Translations under genes and position numbers: made by a program
NCBI RefSeq assembly: GCF_001056295.1
Contig: NZ_JVMD01000033.1
Span: 595-64,594, forward strand
DNA from: Corynebacterium halotolerans
GTDB lineage: Bacteria; Actinomycetota; Actinomycetes; Mycobacteriales; Mycobacteriaceae
Length of the DNA stretch: 64,000 bases
Direction of reading: 5' to 3'
Notes under the pieces: generated by a model
What the model saw: the letters and a program-made list of their open reading frames with translations, nothing else
What the model was told of the DNA's origin: nothing
The model's database searches: none
In this document: positions 50,460 to 59,245 of the stretch, in pieces
How positions within the stretch are numbered: position 1 is the first letter of the stretch
Layout of the letters: every line of letters begins with the position of its first letter

Positions 50460-52046
50460 ATGACCTGGTGGGATGAATCCGTAGACGCGTCGGCCCCGAT
50501 TCCGGCCCGGCGACCCGTGGCCGATCCGCCCGCCGTGCCGACCGAATTGCCGGACCTGGTGGCGTTCTCGCGGGAATCGGCCCGCAGCCTGGACCACGTG
50601 TCCAGCTGGCGGGCGGTGACCGCCTACGCCCGCGACCATTGGCTCGACGGCGCCGACGGAGTGCCGGAGGAGCTGATCGGCGAGTACCACGCCCTGCGGC
50701 ATGCCGCGGCCGACCAACTCGAGCTTGCCGACGAAGCGGAGGAGGCCCGCCGCGAGTGGCTCGATTGGGCGATCCGCTCCGACCGGCCGGCGGCGGCGTT
50801 CCATGCCCGTTCGTTCGGGGCGTTCGCCGAAGCCGAGAGGTTCATCGACGCCCACCCCGCCGGCGGCCGCCCGGCCGACGCCGACGTGCCGGAGCTGACC
50901 TCGCTGACCCGGGACATCCTCGACCTGCGGCCCAGCGGCCCCGAGGCGTACCAGTTCGCACTGTCGGCGGCGGTGGCGGGCGCGTCGGCGTCGCTGGCCC
51001 GGCGCCCCGACCTGGCCGGGGCCCTGTCCCGGTGGTCGGCGGAGTTCGCCCCGCCCCGCACGGGCGAGGACGACCGCCGCCTGCTGGAGGCGCAGGTCGC
51101 CCATGGGCACGGTGATCTGGTGGAGTCGGCGAAGATGTGCGCGGCCGTCGCCGACGCGCCCGCCTCCGAACCGGTGACCAGCACCATCGAGGCGCGGCAG
51201 ATGCTGTCGCACCTGTCCCTCGAAGCCGAGGATCCGGCCGAGGCCATGCGCCAGCTGGCGCCCGTGGTGGAGGTCGGGCTCGAGTACGACATGGTCGTGG
51301 GGACGCTGCGATCCGCGCGCCTGCTCTCGGCGCTGCTCAACTCCGACGGGGAATTCGCGCGGGCGGCCGAGCTGGCGGCCGCCGCCCTCGACGCGGCCAC
51401 CGGCATGCCGGTCAACGCGCTGGTCATGGACCTGCGGCTGATCTTGGCGCGCTCGCTGCTCGACTCCGGCGACGACGAGGCCGCCCTGGCGCACGCCGTG
51501 CCGGTCGCCCAGTGGTCGTCCCTGACCAGCGACGAAGAACGCACCGACGCCGCGTTTTCCATCGCCGCCACCGCCGCCGGTCGTTCCGGCGACGCGGGGC
51601 GCGCCGCGGACCTGCTCATCGAGCACGCCGAGCACCTGCACCGCCTGGGCGACCGGGAAGGCGCGTCGCGGGCCCTGCGCCAGGCCGCCCGCAGCGCGGT
51701 CCACGACGATCCGCAGCGCGCGGAGGACCTCATGGTCGACGCGCGCGACCTGATCTCCGACGGCTGGGCCATCGCCGACTGGCACGACGACCTCGCCTAC
51801 GTCTACTGGGCGTCGTCGCGCGAGGACCTGGCGCTCGGGCACGTGGACACCGCCGCGGCCGGGTACCTCGAAGCCGGCGACGGCGAGGAGGCCGCCCGCG
51901 CGCTGCTCACGGGCGTGCGCTGTTGCCTCGACCGCGACGACCTGCCCGGTGCCCGGCGCTACGCGGCGCGCATCGACGATCTGCTGCCGACGGTCTCGTG
52001 GGCCGGACACCCGGTCCTCGAGGCGCTGGCCGCACTGCTGGACTGA
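50460..52046 (+). CDS. Helical-repeat protein, paralogue B
   Basis: 528 aa from ATG 50460. The first ~300 residues are paralogous to the preceding protein; after that come further TPR-like helix pairs (RAADLLIEHAEHLHRLGDRE, then ASRALRQAAR; LALGHVDTAAAGYLEAGDGE, then EAARALL). No signal peptide, no catalytic motif. It probably works as a protein-binding scaffold. Names and partners unknown. Spaced 78 bases from the first paralogue, so an operon is likely. Confidence 0.74.
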   Translation: MTWWDESVDASAPIPARRPVADPPAVPTELPDLVAFSRESARSLDHVSSWRAVTAYARDHWLDGADGVPEELIGEYHALRHAAADQLELADEAEEARREWLDWAIRSDRPAAAFHARSFGAFAEAERFIDAHPAGGRPADADVPELTSLTRDILDLRPSGPEAYQFALSAAVAGASASLARRPDLAGALSRWSAEFAPPRTGEDDRRLLEAQVAHGHGDLVESAKMCAAVADAPASEPVTSTIEARQMLSHLSLEAEDPAEAMRQLAPVVEVGLEYDMVVGTLRSARLLSALLNSDGEFARAAELAAAALDAATGMPVNALVMDLRLILARSLLDSGDDEAALAHAVPVAQWSSLTSDEERTDAAFSIAATAAGRSGDAGRAADLLIEHAEHLHRLGDREGASRALRQAARSAVHDDPQRAEDLMVDARDLISDGWAIADWHDDLAYVYWASSREDLALGHVDTAAAGYLEAGDGEEAARALLTGVRCCLDRDDLPGARRYAARIDDLLPTVSWAGHPVLEALAALLD

Positions 52047-52073
52047 ACCGGCGTGCCGGTAGGATCCGGGGCC

Positions 52074-52649
52074 ATGCGCACCCCCTCCGAACTCCTCGAA
52101 GCCGCGTCCGCCCTCGCCGCCGACGGCCGCCTGTGGGCCGCCGCGGATTCGCTCATGGCCGGATTCGCGGACCTCGGCGACGCCGCCGACGCCCCCGACG
52201 TCGATTCGCTGGGCCGCCCGATCCGCGGGTCCTCGCCGAAGTTGATGGACCGCGCCGCCGATTACCTGGATCTGCTGGACAACATCGAGGCCGACGACCC
52301 CGACGCCATCGCCGCCGAGGTCGCGGCGGCCACTCCCCCGCGCCACATGCGCTGGGCGCAGTGGCATGCGCTGGGCGGTCAGGCGGAGATCCGCCGCGGC
52401 CACCCGGGCCGCGCCGTCGACCACCTCGAGTTGGCGGCGGGCTTGTTCGGGTCGGACGGCATGGTAGCCCAGGAGGTCCCGTTGCTGGCGCAGATCGCCA
52501 TGTGCCAGCTGGACTGCGACGATCTGCCGCGGGCCGAGGACGCACTGAACCGCGCGTTGGCCGCGCGGGCGCGCGATCCGGAGGCGGCGGGCAAGTTCGG
52601 GCCGCTTCTCGACGACGTCGCCGCCGAAATCGGCCGCCGCCTCCGTTAG
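52074..52649 (+). CDS. Helical-repeat protein C (short)
   Basis: 191 aa from ATG 52074, 27 bases after the preceding gene. Similar composition and TPR-like helix pairs: GQAEIRRGHPGRAVDHLELA, AMCQLDCDDLPRAEDALNRA. It resembles the C-terminal part of the larger neighbour, so it may be a split or duplicated module. A TAGGAT hexamer lies eight bases before the ATG. Confidence 0.7.
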   Translation: MRTPSELLEAASALAADGRLWAAADSLMAGFADLGDAADAPDVDSLGRPIRGSSPKLMDRAADYLDLLDNIEADDPDAIAAEVAAATPPRHMRWAQWHALGGQAEIRRGHPGRAVDHLELAAGLFGSDGMVAQEVPLLAQIAMCQLDCDDLPRAEDALNRALAARARDPEAAGKFGPLLDDVAAEIGRRLR

Positions 52650-52670
52650 GGGCGGGCCCAGCCGGTCCCC

Positions 52671-53513
52671 CTAGAAGTCCAGGCCCAGGTCCAGTACGCC
52701 GGACGAGTGCGTCAGCGCGCCGACGGCGAGGAAGTCGACGCCGCAGGAGGCGTACTCGCGGGCGACGTCGAGCGTCAGCCCGCCGGAGGACTCCAGCTGC
52801 GTGGCCGGCGACACCTGCGCGCGCCGCTGCACGGCGATCTGCGTCTGCCACACCTCGAAGTTGTCCAGCATGACCAGCTCGGGCTTCATCTCCAGCACCT
52901 GGTCGAGCTGGGTGAGGTCGTCGACCTCGATCTCGCACTTGAGCTCCGGGTAGGCGCGGCGCACGCGCTCCAGGGCGGGGACCACGCCGCCGGCGGCGGC
53001 GACGTGGTTGTCCTTGATCAGCGCCTCGTCGCCCAGACCATTGCGGTGATTGACGCCGCCGCCGCAGGTCACGGCGTACTTCTGCAGGTTGCGCAGGCCG
53101 GGGATGGTCTTGCGGGAATCACGGATGCGCGTGCCGGTGCCCTCGACGGCGTCGACCCAGCGGCGCGTGTGGCTGGCGATGCCCGAGGCGTGGGTGACGA
53201 TGTTCAGCAGCGTCCGCTCGGCCGTGAGCAGCCCGCGCGTCGGCGCCTCGATTTCCGCCACGACGGTGCCGGGCGACACGCGGCCGCCGTCCTCCACGAG
53301 GATCTCGACCTCGAATTCGTCGGCGATGACCTCCTCGAGCGTCCACCTGATCGCGTCGCCGGCGGCGATGACGCCGTCGACGCGGGAGACGACCTTCGCC
53401 CGCGACCGCTGCGCCGGACCGACGGTGGCCAGCGAGGTCACGTCGGGCCCGTAGCGCAGGTCCTCCTGCAGGGCGGTGCGGATGAGACCGCGGGTGATCT
53501 GTTCGTCCAGCAT
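52671..53513 (-). CDS. nadC: Nicotinate-nucleotide pyrophosphorylase (quinolinate PRTase)
   Basis: Turns quinolinate and PRPP into nicotinate mononucleotide, third step of de novo NAD synthesis. 280 aa. Motifs: RGLLTAERTLLNIVTHASGI, RDSRKTIPGLRNLQKYAVTC, GGGVNHRNGL, IKDNHV, and the late ASCGVDFLAVGALTHSS. ATG 53513. Last of nadA-nadB-nadC; separated from nadB by a G-rich 157-base spacer. Confidence 0.97.
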   Translation of the reverse strand: MLDEQITRGLIRTALQEDLRYGPDVTSLATVGPAQRSRAKVVSRVDGVIAAGDAIRWTLEEVIADEFEVEILVEDGGRVSPGTVVAEIEAPTRGLLTAERTLLNIVTHASGIASHTRRWVDAVEGTGTRIRDSRKTIPGLRNLQKYAVTCGGGVNHRNGLGDEALIKDNHVAAAGGVVPALERVRRAYPELKCEIEVDDLTQLDQVLEMKPELVMLDNFEVWQTQIAVQRRAQVSPATQLESSGGLTLDVAREYASCGVDFLAVGALTHSSGVLDLGLDF

Positions 53514-53553
53514 GGGTGGCGCTCCTCGGGAAGGTCGGTCGTCGGTGTCTGTT

Positions 53554-53573
53554 GGGGGCGGGCGGGTTGTGGG
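53554..53573 (+). other. Predicted G-quadruplex motif between nadB and nadC
   Basis: G-runs of 5, 3, 3 and 3 (53554, 53560, 53564, 53571) with loops of 1, 1 and 4 bases. The G-rich strand is the template strand for nadC, 41-60 bases upstream of its start. The same spacer contains a GGTCATCGGTGTT duplication. Confidence 0.55.
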
Positions 53574-53670
53574 TGGTCAGTCGGTGGTCGGGGTCATCGG
53601 TGTTGGGTCATCGGTGTTCCGGCCAGGGCCGGCGCGGCTGGGCAGCCTCGGCTTTGCGACGTCGCCGGCG

Positions 53671-55251
53671 TCATTCGTCCAGCCGCGTGTGGCAGCCCAA
53701 CGTCGCGGGACGGGCGGCGGCGGCCGCGACGATGGCCCGTGCCACGGCCACTTCGGCGGATTCGGGCAGCGCAGCCAGTGTCTCGGCGGCCCGCGCCAGG
53801 GATTCGGCGGTGCGGGTCACCCCGGCGCCGTCGGTCATCGCCCGCTGCAGCCGATCCAGATCGCGGGGCCACGGGCGCGGCCGATTGACGCGGCGGCGGA
53901 TGTCGGCGGGGCGTGCGCCCAGCTCACCCGAATCGATGGCGGCCCGGGCGTTCTCAGCGACGGCGCGGCCCACGACGAGACCCTCCAACAGCGAATTCGA
54001 CGCCAGCCGGTTGGCGCCGTGCAGCCCGGTGCGCGCGCATTCCCCGGCCGCGTAGAGCCCCGGCACCCGGGTGCGGCCGGCGACGTCGGTGACGATGCCG
54101 CCGCAGGAATAGTGCACCGCCGGCGCCACCGGCAGAAGATCCTTCGCCGGATCCAATCCCGCGGTGGCCACGCCCGCGGTGACCGTCGGAAAGCGCTCGC
54201 GCACGCCGTCGATGTGCCGGGCGTCGAGGTAGACGCACTCCTCGCCGAGTTCGCGCAGGCGGGTGGCGATGGCGCGGGAGACGATGTCGCGCGGGGCCAG
54301 ATCGCCGCGCGGGTCGACGCCGGCCGTGACGGACTCGCCGCGGGAATCGACCAGGCGGGCGCCTTCGCCGCGCACCGCCTCGGAGATCAGGGGGCGGCGG
54401 CCGCGGCGCTCGCGGTCGAACAGGACTGTCGGGTGGAACTGGATGAACTCCATGTCCGCCAGCTCCGCACCCGCGTCGAGCGCCAGGCACTGGCCCTGGC
54501 CGTGGGCGCCGTCGGGGGCAGTCGTCGCGCGGTACAGGTGACCGACGCCCCCGGTGGCGATGAGCGTCGCCGCCGCCGTCACCGCGCCCAGGCCCCGGGG
54601 ATCGCGGATGAGGGCGCCGTGGGCGCGGCCGCCGTCGACGATGATCTCCTCCGCCACGGCGTTCTGGAGCACGCGCACGCCGGCCGCCGATTCCTCCAGA
54701 GCCCGCTGGATCTCCGCGCCCGTCGCATCGCCGCCGGCGTGGATGATGCGCCGATGGCCGTGGCCGCCCTCGCGGGTGCGCGCGAGGCGCCCCGCATCGC
54801 GGGCATTGGTCTTGGGGTCGAACTCGGCGCCGAGGGAGATGAGCCATTCGACGGCCTCCGCCCCGGCGCCGATGATGGCGCGCACGGCGTCTTCGTCGCA
54901 GTGCCCCGCCCCCGCGTCGAGGGTGTCGGCGACGTGCGCCTCCACCGAATCGGGCCCGTCGGGGCCGCCCTCGCCACCCGGGCCCTCCGGCCCTTCCGGC
55001 GCATCGGCCAGGCCGACGACGGCCAGGCCGCCCTGGGCCAGGTTCGTCGCGGCACCGTCGAACCGGAGCCTGCGGCGCGCGCCCTCCGACCAGTGGCCCT
55101 TGTCCACCAGCAGGACGTCGAGACCCAGCTCGCGACCGCGGCGAACCGCCGCCAAACCGGCGACGCCGCCGCCGATCACCAGCAGATCGCAATGGGCGGA
55201 CCAGTCGAAACCGGCCGCCGGATCACGTCCCGGCGCGGAGCCCCCGGCCAC
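53671..55251 (-). CDS. nadB: L-aspartate oxidase
   Basis: FAD enzyme oxidising aspartate to iminoaspartate for quinolinate synthesis. 526 aa from GTG 55251. FAD Rossmann motif VIGGGVAGLAAV near residue 25, TNLAQGGLAVVG, DMEFIQFHPTVLFD, GARLVDSRGE, and VHYSCGGIVTDVAGRT with the C-terminal GLYAAGECARTGLHGANRLA. Starts 3 bases after the nadA stop. Confidence 0.96.
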   Translation of the reverse strand: MAGGSAPGRDPAAGFDWSAHCDLLVIGGGVAGLAAVRRGRELGLDVLLVDKGHWSEGARRRLRFDGAATNLAQGGLAVVGLADAPEGPEGPGGEGGPDGPDSVEAHVADTLDAGAGHCDEDAVRAIIGAGAEAVEWLISLGAEFDPKTNARDAGRLARTREGGHGHRRIIHAGGDATGAEIQRALEESAAGVRVLQNAVAEEIIVDGGRAHGALIRDPRGLGAVTAAATLIATGGVGHLYRATTAPDGAHGQGQCLALDAGAELADMEFIQFHPTVLFDRERRGRRPLISEAVRGEGARLVDSRGESVTAGVDPRGDLAPRDIVSRAIATRLRELGEECVYLDARHIDGVRERFPTVTAGVATAGLDPAKDLLPVAPAVHYSCGGIVTDVAGRTRVPGLYAAGECARTGLHGANRLASNSLLEGLVVGRAVAENARAAIDSGELGARPADIRRRVNRPRPWPRDLDRLQRAMTDGAGVTRTAESLARAAETLAALPESAEVAVARAIVAAAAARPATLGCHTRLDE

Positions 55252-55254
55252 GAC

Positions 55255-56343
55255 CTACTCGCCGCCGCCCGGGTTGCCGATGGCGATCATGCGCTCGACC
55301 GAGGCGCGCGCCTGCTCGGCGATGTCGTCGGGCACGGTGACCTCGTCGGCGCCCTCGGCGAGGCAGCGCAGCAGGGCCGCCGGGGTGATCATCTTCATGT
55401 ACGCGCAGGAGGCGCGGTCGTTGATGGCCTCGAACTCCACGTCCGGGGCGGCCTTGCGCAGCTGGTGCAGCATGCCGACCTCGGTGGCGACCAGGACCTT
55501 GCGGTCCGTGCGGCTCTCCGCCCGCTGGCCCTCTCGCTGGGCGGCGGCCAGCATCTCGCCGGTGGAGAACATGTGCACGCGCTCGGGCTCGATGGCGCCC
55601 TCGCCGGCGAGGTAGATCGCCGAGTTCGCGCACCCGCACTCCGGGTGGATGTACAGCTCGGCGTCCGGGTTCTCCTCCGCGCGGCGCGCCAGCTCCTCGC
55701 CGTTGATGTTGGCGTGGACATGGCACTCGCCGGCCCAGATGCGGATGTTGTCGCGGCCGGTCTCGCGCTTGACGTGGGCGCCGAGGAACTGATCCGGGTT
55801 GAACAGGATCTCCTTGTCCTCCGGCAGCGAGCGGATGACGTCGACGGCGTTGGACGACGTGCAGCACACGTCCGTCTCGCCCTTGACGTCCGCGGTGGTG
55901 TTGACGTAGCTGACCACCAGGGCACCCGGGTGCTCGGCCTTCCACTCGCGCAGCTCCTCCGCGGTGATGGAATCGGCGAGGGAGCAGCCTGCGCGCTCGT
56001 CCGGGATGAGCACGGTCTTTTCGGGGCTGAGGATCTTCGCGGTCTCCGCCATGAAGTGGACGCCGCAGAACACGATGACGTCCGCCTCGGTTTCGGCGGC
56101 CACGCGCGACAGGCCGAGCGAATCGCCGACGTAATCGGCGATGTCCTGGATTTCGGGCAGCTGGTAGTTGTGCGCCAGGATCACGGCGTTGCGCGCCTTG
56201 GCCAGGCGGCGGACCTCGTCGGCCCATTCCGGCGTGGCCTCGACGCCGTGGTAGCCGTCCTCCCCGTCTGCGACGGACGCCGCCAACGCGGACTCGAGGG
56301 GCTGGAGAGTGGCGCTGTCCTGCGCCGGCGCGGGGGTGGTCAC
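55255..56343 (-). CDS. nadA: Quinolinate synthase
   Basis: [4Fe-4S] enzyme condensing iminoaspartate and DHAP to quinolinate, 362 aa. The three cluster cysteines are in [24 protein letters not shown] and [12 protein letters not shown] 56343 is chosen for AAGGAG five bases upstream; an ATG just before it is immediately followed by a stop. Heads the nadA-nadB-nadC operon. Confidence 0.97.
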   Translation of the reverse strand: MTTPAPAQDSATLQPLESALAASVADGEDGYHGVEATPEWADEVRRLAKARNAVILAHNYQLPEIQDIADYVGDSLGLSRVAAETEADVIVFCGVHFMAETAKILSPEKTVLIPDERAGCSLADSITAEELREWKAEHPGALVVSYVNTTADVKGETDVCCTSSNAVDVIRSLPEDKEILFNPDQFLGAHVKRETGRDNIRIWAGECHVHANINGEELARRAEENPDAELYIHPECGCANSAIYLAGEGAIEPERVHMFSTGEMLAAAQREGQRAESRTDRKVLVATEVGMLHQLRKAAPDVEFEAINDRASCAYMKMITPAALLRCLAEGADEVTVPDDIAEQARASVERMIAIGNPGGGE

Positions 56344-56383
56344 ATGGGCTCCTTGGCTGGGGAGGATCTTCTTGCAGCCGATA

Positions 56384-57076
56384 TTAGCCCGTGGGCCGGA
56401 CCGTCCCCGCATCGCCGTCGGGGCCGCTCTCGCCGGGCCCCGGCTGCCCGGTCCGCCGCTCGGCCGACTGCCCGGCAGCCTGCTCGCCTGGCGTCGCCTC
56501 GCCGGGCTCCGTCCCACCGGGCTCCGGCTGCTCGGCCGGCCCGTCGCCCGGTTCCGCGCCCGGCGCCAGGAAGAGGAGGCACCAATAGGCCAGCATCGCC
56601 GCGAACGGCGCGACCAGCAGCGCCACCGGCACGTCGAAGGCCGGCAGGACGTCCAGCGACGTCCCGGGCGCGACCCCGTCGAGGTCGGGTTGGCGCACGC
56701 CGGCGATCATGTTCCCCGCGACCAACTGCACGGCGGACATGGCCAGCGCCGCCACTCCGGACCACGCCTCCATGGCGAGCCCGCGGGCCGTCGGAAAGCG
56801 GCGGTGCGCGAACGAGCCCAGGGCCAGGCCGAGCACCAGCGCGATGCCCACGAACCACAGCAGAGCCGAGAACGTGGCGTCGACACCGTCCTGCGCCACG
56901 ACGAGCCGGCCATCGTCCAGGAACGTCACCTTCTGCATCGGGCGGGCCATGGCCCACGTGATGCCGCCGAGGACGCCGCCGGCCAGGCCCGCCAGCAGCA
57001 CCGCGGACGCGTCGCCGATGAAACGGGGCGGGCGGCGCGTGTGCGGCACTGCCGCCGCCGGGGAGTTGGAATCCAT
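56384..57076 (-). CDS. DUF2567-like membrane protein (Rv1591 position)
   Basis: 230 aa with four membrane segments (about 23-43, 70-88, 103-120 and 150-171) and a Pro/Glu/Gly tail. The segment [20 protein letters not shown] after the first helix resembles DUF2567 proteins. Rv1591 sits between bioB and nadA in M. tuberculosis at the same place, which supports orthology. Function unknown. ATG 57076 is divergent from bioF. Confidence 0.7.
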   Translation of the reverse strand: MDSNSPAAAVPHTRRPPRFIGDASAVLLAGLAGGVLGGITWAMARPMQKVTFLDDGRLVVAQDGVDATFSALLWFVGIALVLGLALGSFAHRRFPTARGLAMEAWSGVAALAMSAVQLVAGNMIAGVRQPDLDGVAPGTSLDVLPAFDVPVALLVAPFAAMLAYWCLLFLAPGAEPGDGPAEQPEPGGTEPGEATPGEQAAGQSAERRTGQPGPGESGPDGDAGTVRPTG

Positions 57077-57135
57077 GGGGGCGAATCTACCCGCCGCCGC
57101 GGATCGGCTCGGGGCGGCGTGGCGGCGCCCCCGCC

Positions 57136-57164
57136 CGAACAGTGTTCAAATCATGGATTATCGT
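57136..57164 (+). promoter_or_regulatory. BioQ-type operator and leaderless promoter of bioF
   Basis: GAAC-AGT-GTTC (57137-57147) is a GAAC-N3-GTTC palindrome like those flanking bioB/bioQ. TATCGT (57159-57164) ends six bases before ATG 57171; its -35 position would fall on the palindrome, so a bound repressor would block polymerase. C. glutamicum BioQ binds a related TGAAC-N3 palindrome. Confidence 0.6.
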
Positions 57165-57170
57165 GGGCCC

Positions 57171-58322
57171 ATGACGGATGAACGCACCAGCCGGTCCCAC
57201 CTGGCGGACCTGGCGGAACTCACGCGCGGGCGCATCGAAGCGGGACTGCACCGCACGCTCGCGCCGCGCCCGCCCGGGCCACCGGAACTCCTGGATCTCG
57301 CCTCGAACGACTACCTGGGCATGCACGACCACCCGGAGGTCATCGCCGCCGCGTCGGCGGCACTGCGCGATTACGGGCTGGGGTCCACGGGATCTCGCCT
57401 GGTCACCGGAGCGACGCAGGTGCACGATGAGTTAGAGGACGCACTCGCCGATTTCATGGGATTCGGGTGCGCGCTGACGGCGTCGTCGGGGTACATGGCC
57501 AACCTCGCGGCGGTGACCGCGCTGGCGGGGCGCGGCGACCTGGTCGTCTCCGACGGCGGCTCCCACGCCTCGCTGATCGATGCGTGCCGGCTGTCGCGGG
57601 CGCGCGTCGCGGTCACCCCGCTCGGCGACGTCGCCGCGATCGAGGAGGCCCTGGCGACGCGGACGGAAAAGCGCGCGCTGGTGATCTCCGACGCCGTGTA
57701 CTCCACCTCCGGCGACATCGCGGACGTCCGCGCGCTCCACGACGTCTGTCGCGAACACGGCGCCGCGCTGCTCGTCGACGAGGCGCACGGGTTGGGCGTC
57801 GTGGGCCCCGGCGGCCGCGGCGCGGTGGCGGCGGCGGGATTGGCGGGCGCACCGGATCTGGTGGTCACGGTGACTCTGTCGAAGTCGCTGGGCGCCCAGG
57901 GCGGCGCGATCCTCGGCCCGCCGGAGCTGCGCGATCACCTCATCGATTCCGCGCGCCCCATCATCTTCGACACCGCCCTCGCGCCGCCGGCTGCGGCCGG
58001 AGCGCTGACGGCGCTGCGGTTGCTTAGCGACGACCCGTCGCTTCCCGACGCCGTCCTGCGCAATGCACGACTCATGGCCGGGGCGTGGGGCGTGGACGCT
58101 CCCCCATCCGCGGTCGTGCCGGTGATTCTCGGGGACCCCGTCCGAGCCGTCGCGGCGCGCGACAATCTGCGCGCACGCGGCGTACTCGTCGGGGTGTTCC
58201 GCCCGCCGAGCGTGCCGCCGGGAGGTTCGCGCCTGCGCATCACGGCGCGCGCGAACCTCACCGCGGCGGAATTGGGGCGCGCCGCACCCCGCGACGGCGA
58301 CGTGCCGCCGCCCACCCCCTAG
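57171..58322 (+). CDS. bioF: 8-amino-7-oxononanoate synthase
   Basis: PLP enzyme of biotin synthesis (pimeloyl-thioester plus alanine), 383 aa. SNDYLGMHDHPEV, GLGSTGSRLVTGATQVHDEL, VDEAHGLGVVGPGGRG and the PLP-lysine region TVTLSKSLGAQGGAILG are typical of AOS-family enzymes. ATG 57171 is chosen because TATCGT lies six bases upstream (leaderless). The ATG at 57153 lies upstream of that hexamer and would need a different promoter. bioA and bioD are not in the window. Confidence 0.9.
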   Translation: MTDERTSRSHLADLAELTRGRIEAGLHRTLAPRPPGPPELLDLASNDYLGMHDHPEVIAAASAALRDYGLGSTGSRLVTGATQVHDELEDALADFMGFGCALTASSGYMANLAAVTALAGRGDLVVSDGGSHASLIDACRLSRARVAVTPLGDVAAIEEALATRTEKRALVISDAVYSTSGDIADVRALHDVCREHGAALLVDEAHGLGVVGPGGRGAVAAAGLAGAPDLVVTVTLSKSLGAQGGAILGPPELRDHLIDSARPIIFDTALAPPAAAGALTALRLLSDDPSLPDAVLRNARLMAGAWGVDAPPSAVVPVILGDPVRAVAARDNLRARGVLVGVFRPPSVPPGGSRLRITARANLTAAELGRAAPRDGDVPPPTP

Positions 58323-58352
58323 CGGATTCCCGCGCGGCGGGCCCGCAGTCGA

Positions 58353-58652
58353 TCAGTGCTCGTCGTAATGGTCCCCATGGGCGGCATGACGGTGGCCGTC
58401 ATGGATGTAGTCGACGTGATCGCCGTGGGGCACGGCGACGTGCCCGCAATCGGGTCCGTGGACGTGGTCGCCGTGGTCCTCCGCCCGGACGTGGCCTTCC
58501 GGCTCGCACTCGACCCACTGGCCGTCGACCTTCCGGTGGATGTGGCCGTCGTGGGCGTAATCGACGTGGTCGCCGTGCTTGAACGAGACGTGGCCGCAGC
58601 CTTCGCCGTGTTCGTGATCGTGATTCTCGTGGACGTGCTTCTCGGTGGTCAT
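58353..58652 (-). CDS. Histidine-rich duplicated metal-binding protein, 99 aa
   Basis: 24 of 99 residues are His. Two modules 50 residues apart (19-39 and 69-89) share CGHV, HGDHVDY and HDGH-H, with a further Cys49 between them. N-terminal HVHENHDHEHGEGCG adds more His. No membrane segment or signal peptide. Proteins of this kind are sometimes filed as 'zinc transporter permease', but nothing here supports transport. I infer a zinc or nickel buffer/chaperone. Convergent with bioF; no Zur-type box was visible upstream. Confidence 0.75.
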   Translation of the reverse strand: MTTEKHVHENHDHEHGEGCGHVSFKHGDHVDYAHDGHIHRKVDGQWVECEPEGHVRAEDHGDHVHGPDCGHVAVPHGDHVDYIHDGHRHAAHGDHYDEH

Positions 58653-58702
58653 CGCTCGCCTTCCCGTTGTCCGTCCCCGGGCCGGGACGACCCGGAGGAA
58701 CG

Positions 58703-58731
58703 GCCCGGCTGCACTCCACGAACAACCGGGC
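58703..58731. other. Inverted repeat upstream of the His-rich gene
   Basis: GGCCCGG and CCGGGCC form a 7-bp stem around a 15-base loop in the 251-base gap between bsaP and the His-rich gene. A TACCCT hexamer on the minus strand (58751-58746) could be a -10 for that gene. Nothing else is recognised in the gap except the 24-bp repeat. Confidence 0.3.
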
Positions 58732-58854
58732 CATGCACCTCCAGGGTACGCCGTTCCCCCGAACGGCGGGCGGGCCGCCAAACGGCGCGGGCCGGAGAGG
58801 GGCGCAGTCCGAAGTGCGGACAACGACCCGGCGGCAGACGTGCGTGCCGCGCCG

Positions 58855-58926
58855 GTCAGTGGCGCTCGAGCATCGCCCGTCAGCGGCGCTCGAGCATCAC
58901 CGGTCAGCGGCGCTCGAGCATCGCCG
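58855..58926 (+). repeat. 24-bp tandem repeat at the 3' end of bsaP
   Basis: GGCGCTCGAGCATC blocks recur at 58861, 58885 and 58909, a constant 24-bp period with GTCAGC linkers. The last copy encodes the final residues (AMLERR) and stop of bsaP on the minus strand; each downstream copy repeats that gene end including its stop codon. Confidence 0.8.
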
Positions 58927-59242
58927 AGTCGACGTCCCCGTGGCGGGAGCACGTGGCGTCCCACCCGTCGGGGCGGACCTGGACCACCATGCGCCTGCCG
59001 CAGATCTGGCAATAGCGCGGCGCCTCGAGTCCGGCGCGAGCGGACACGGACCGCTCGCGGAACTCCCCCTCGGCGAGGTTCGCGCCGGTGAACGGGTCGT
59101 AGACCGGGTCGTCGCCGAGCAGGATGGCGCGCAGCAGCGTGCCCTGCCCCTCCCCCGGCTTGGTGGCCCGCACGGTGGGGCGGCGGCCCCACGGCGAGCG
59201 CTTGCCGCCGCGTTCGGCGGCCTGTTCCCGGATGGTCGCCAT
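58904..59242 (-). CDS. bsaP: Biotin synthase auxiliary protein
   Basis: Small protein that follows bioB in actinobacteria (Rv1590 in M. tuberculosis), described as an auxiliary Fe-S protein supporting BioB. 112 aa. A C-terminal cysteine block [18 protein letters not shown], then ATCSRHG, gives the ligands. The N-terminal basic segment [20 protein letters not shown] and the central YDPFTG motif fit the family. Starts 3 bases after the bioB stop. Confidence 0.82.
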   Translation of the reverse strand: MATIREQAAERGGKRSPWGRRPTVRATKPGEGQGTLLRAILLGDDPVYDPFTGANLAEGEFRERSVSARAGLEAPRYCQICGRRMVVQVRPDGWDATCSRHGDVDSAMLERR

Positions 59243-59245
59243 GCG

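Noticed and set aside
53476..56961. 1161-aa plus-strand open frame over nadB and nadA
   Set aside because: Opposite strand carries two enzymes with all catalytic motifs.
56309..57181. Plus-strand open frame of 290 aa opposite the DUF2567-like gene
   Set aside because: Arg/His-rich shadow; the minus frame has four good membrane segments and conserved synteny.
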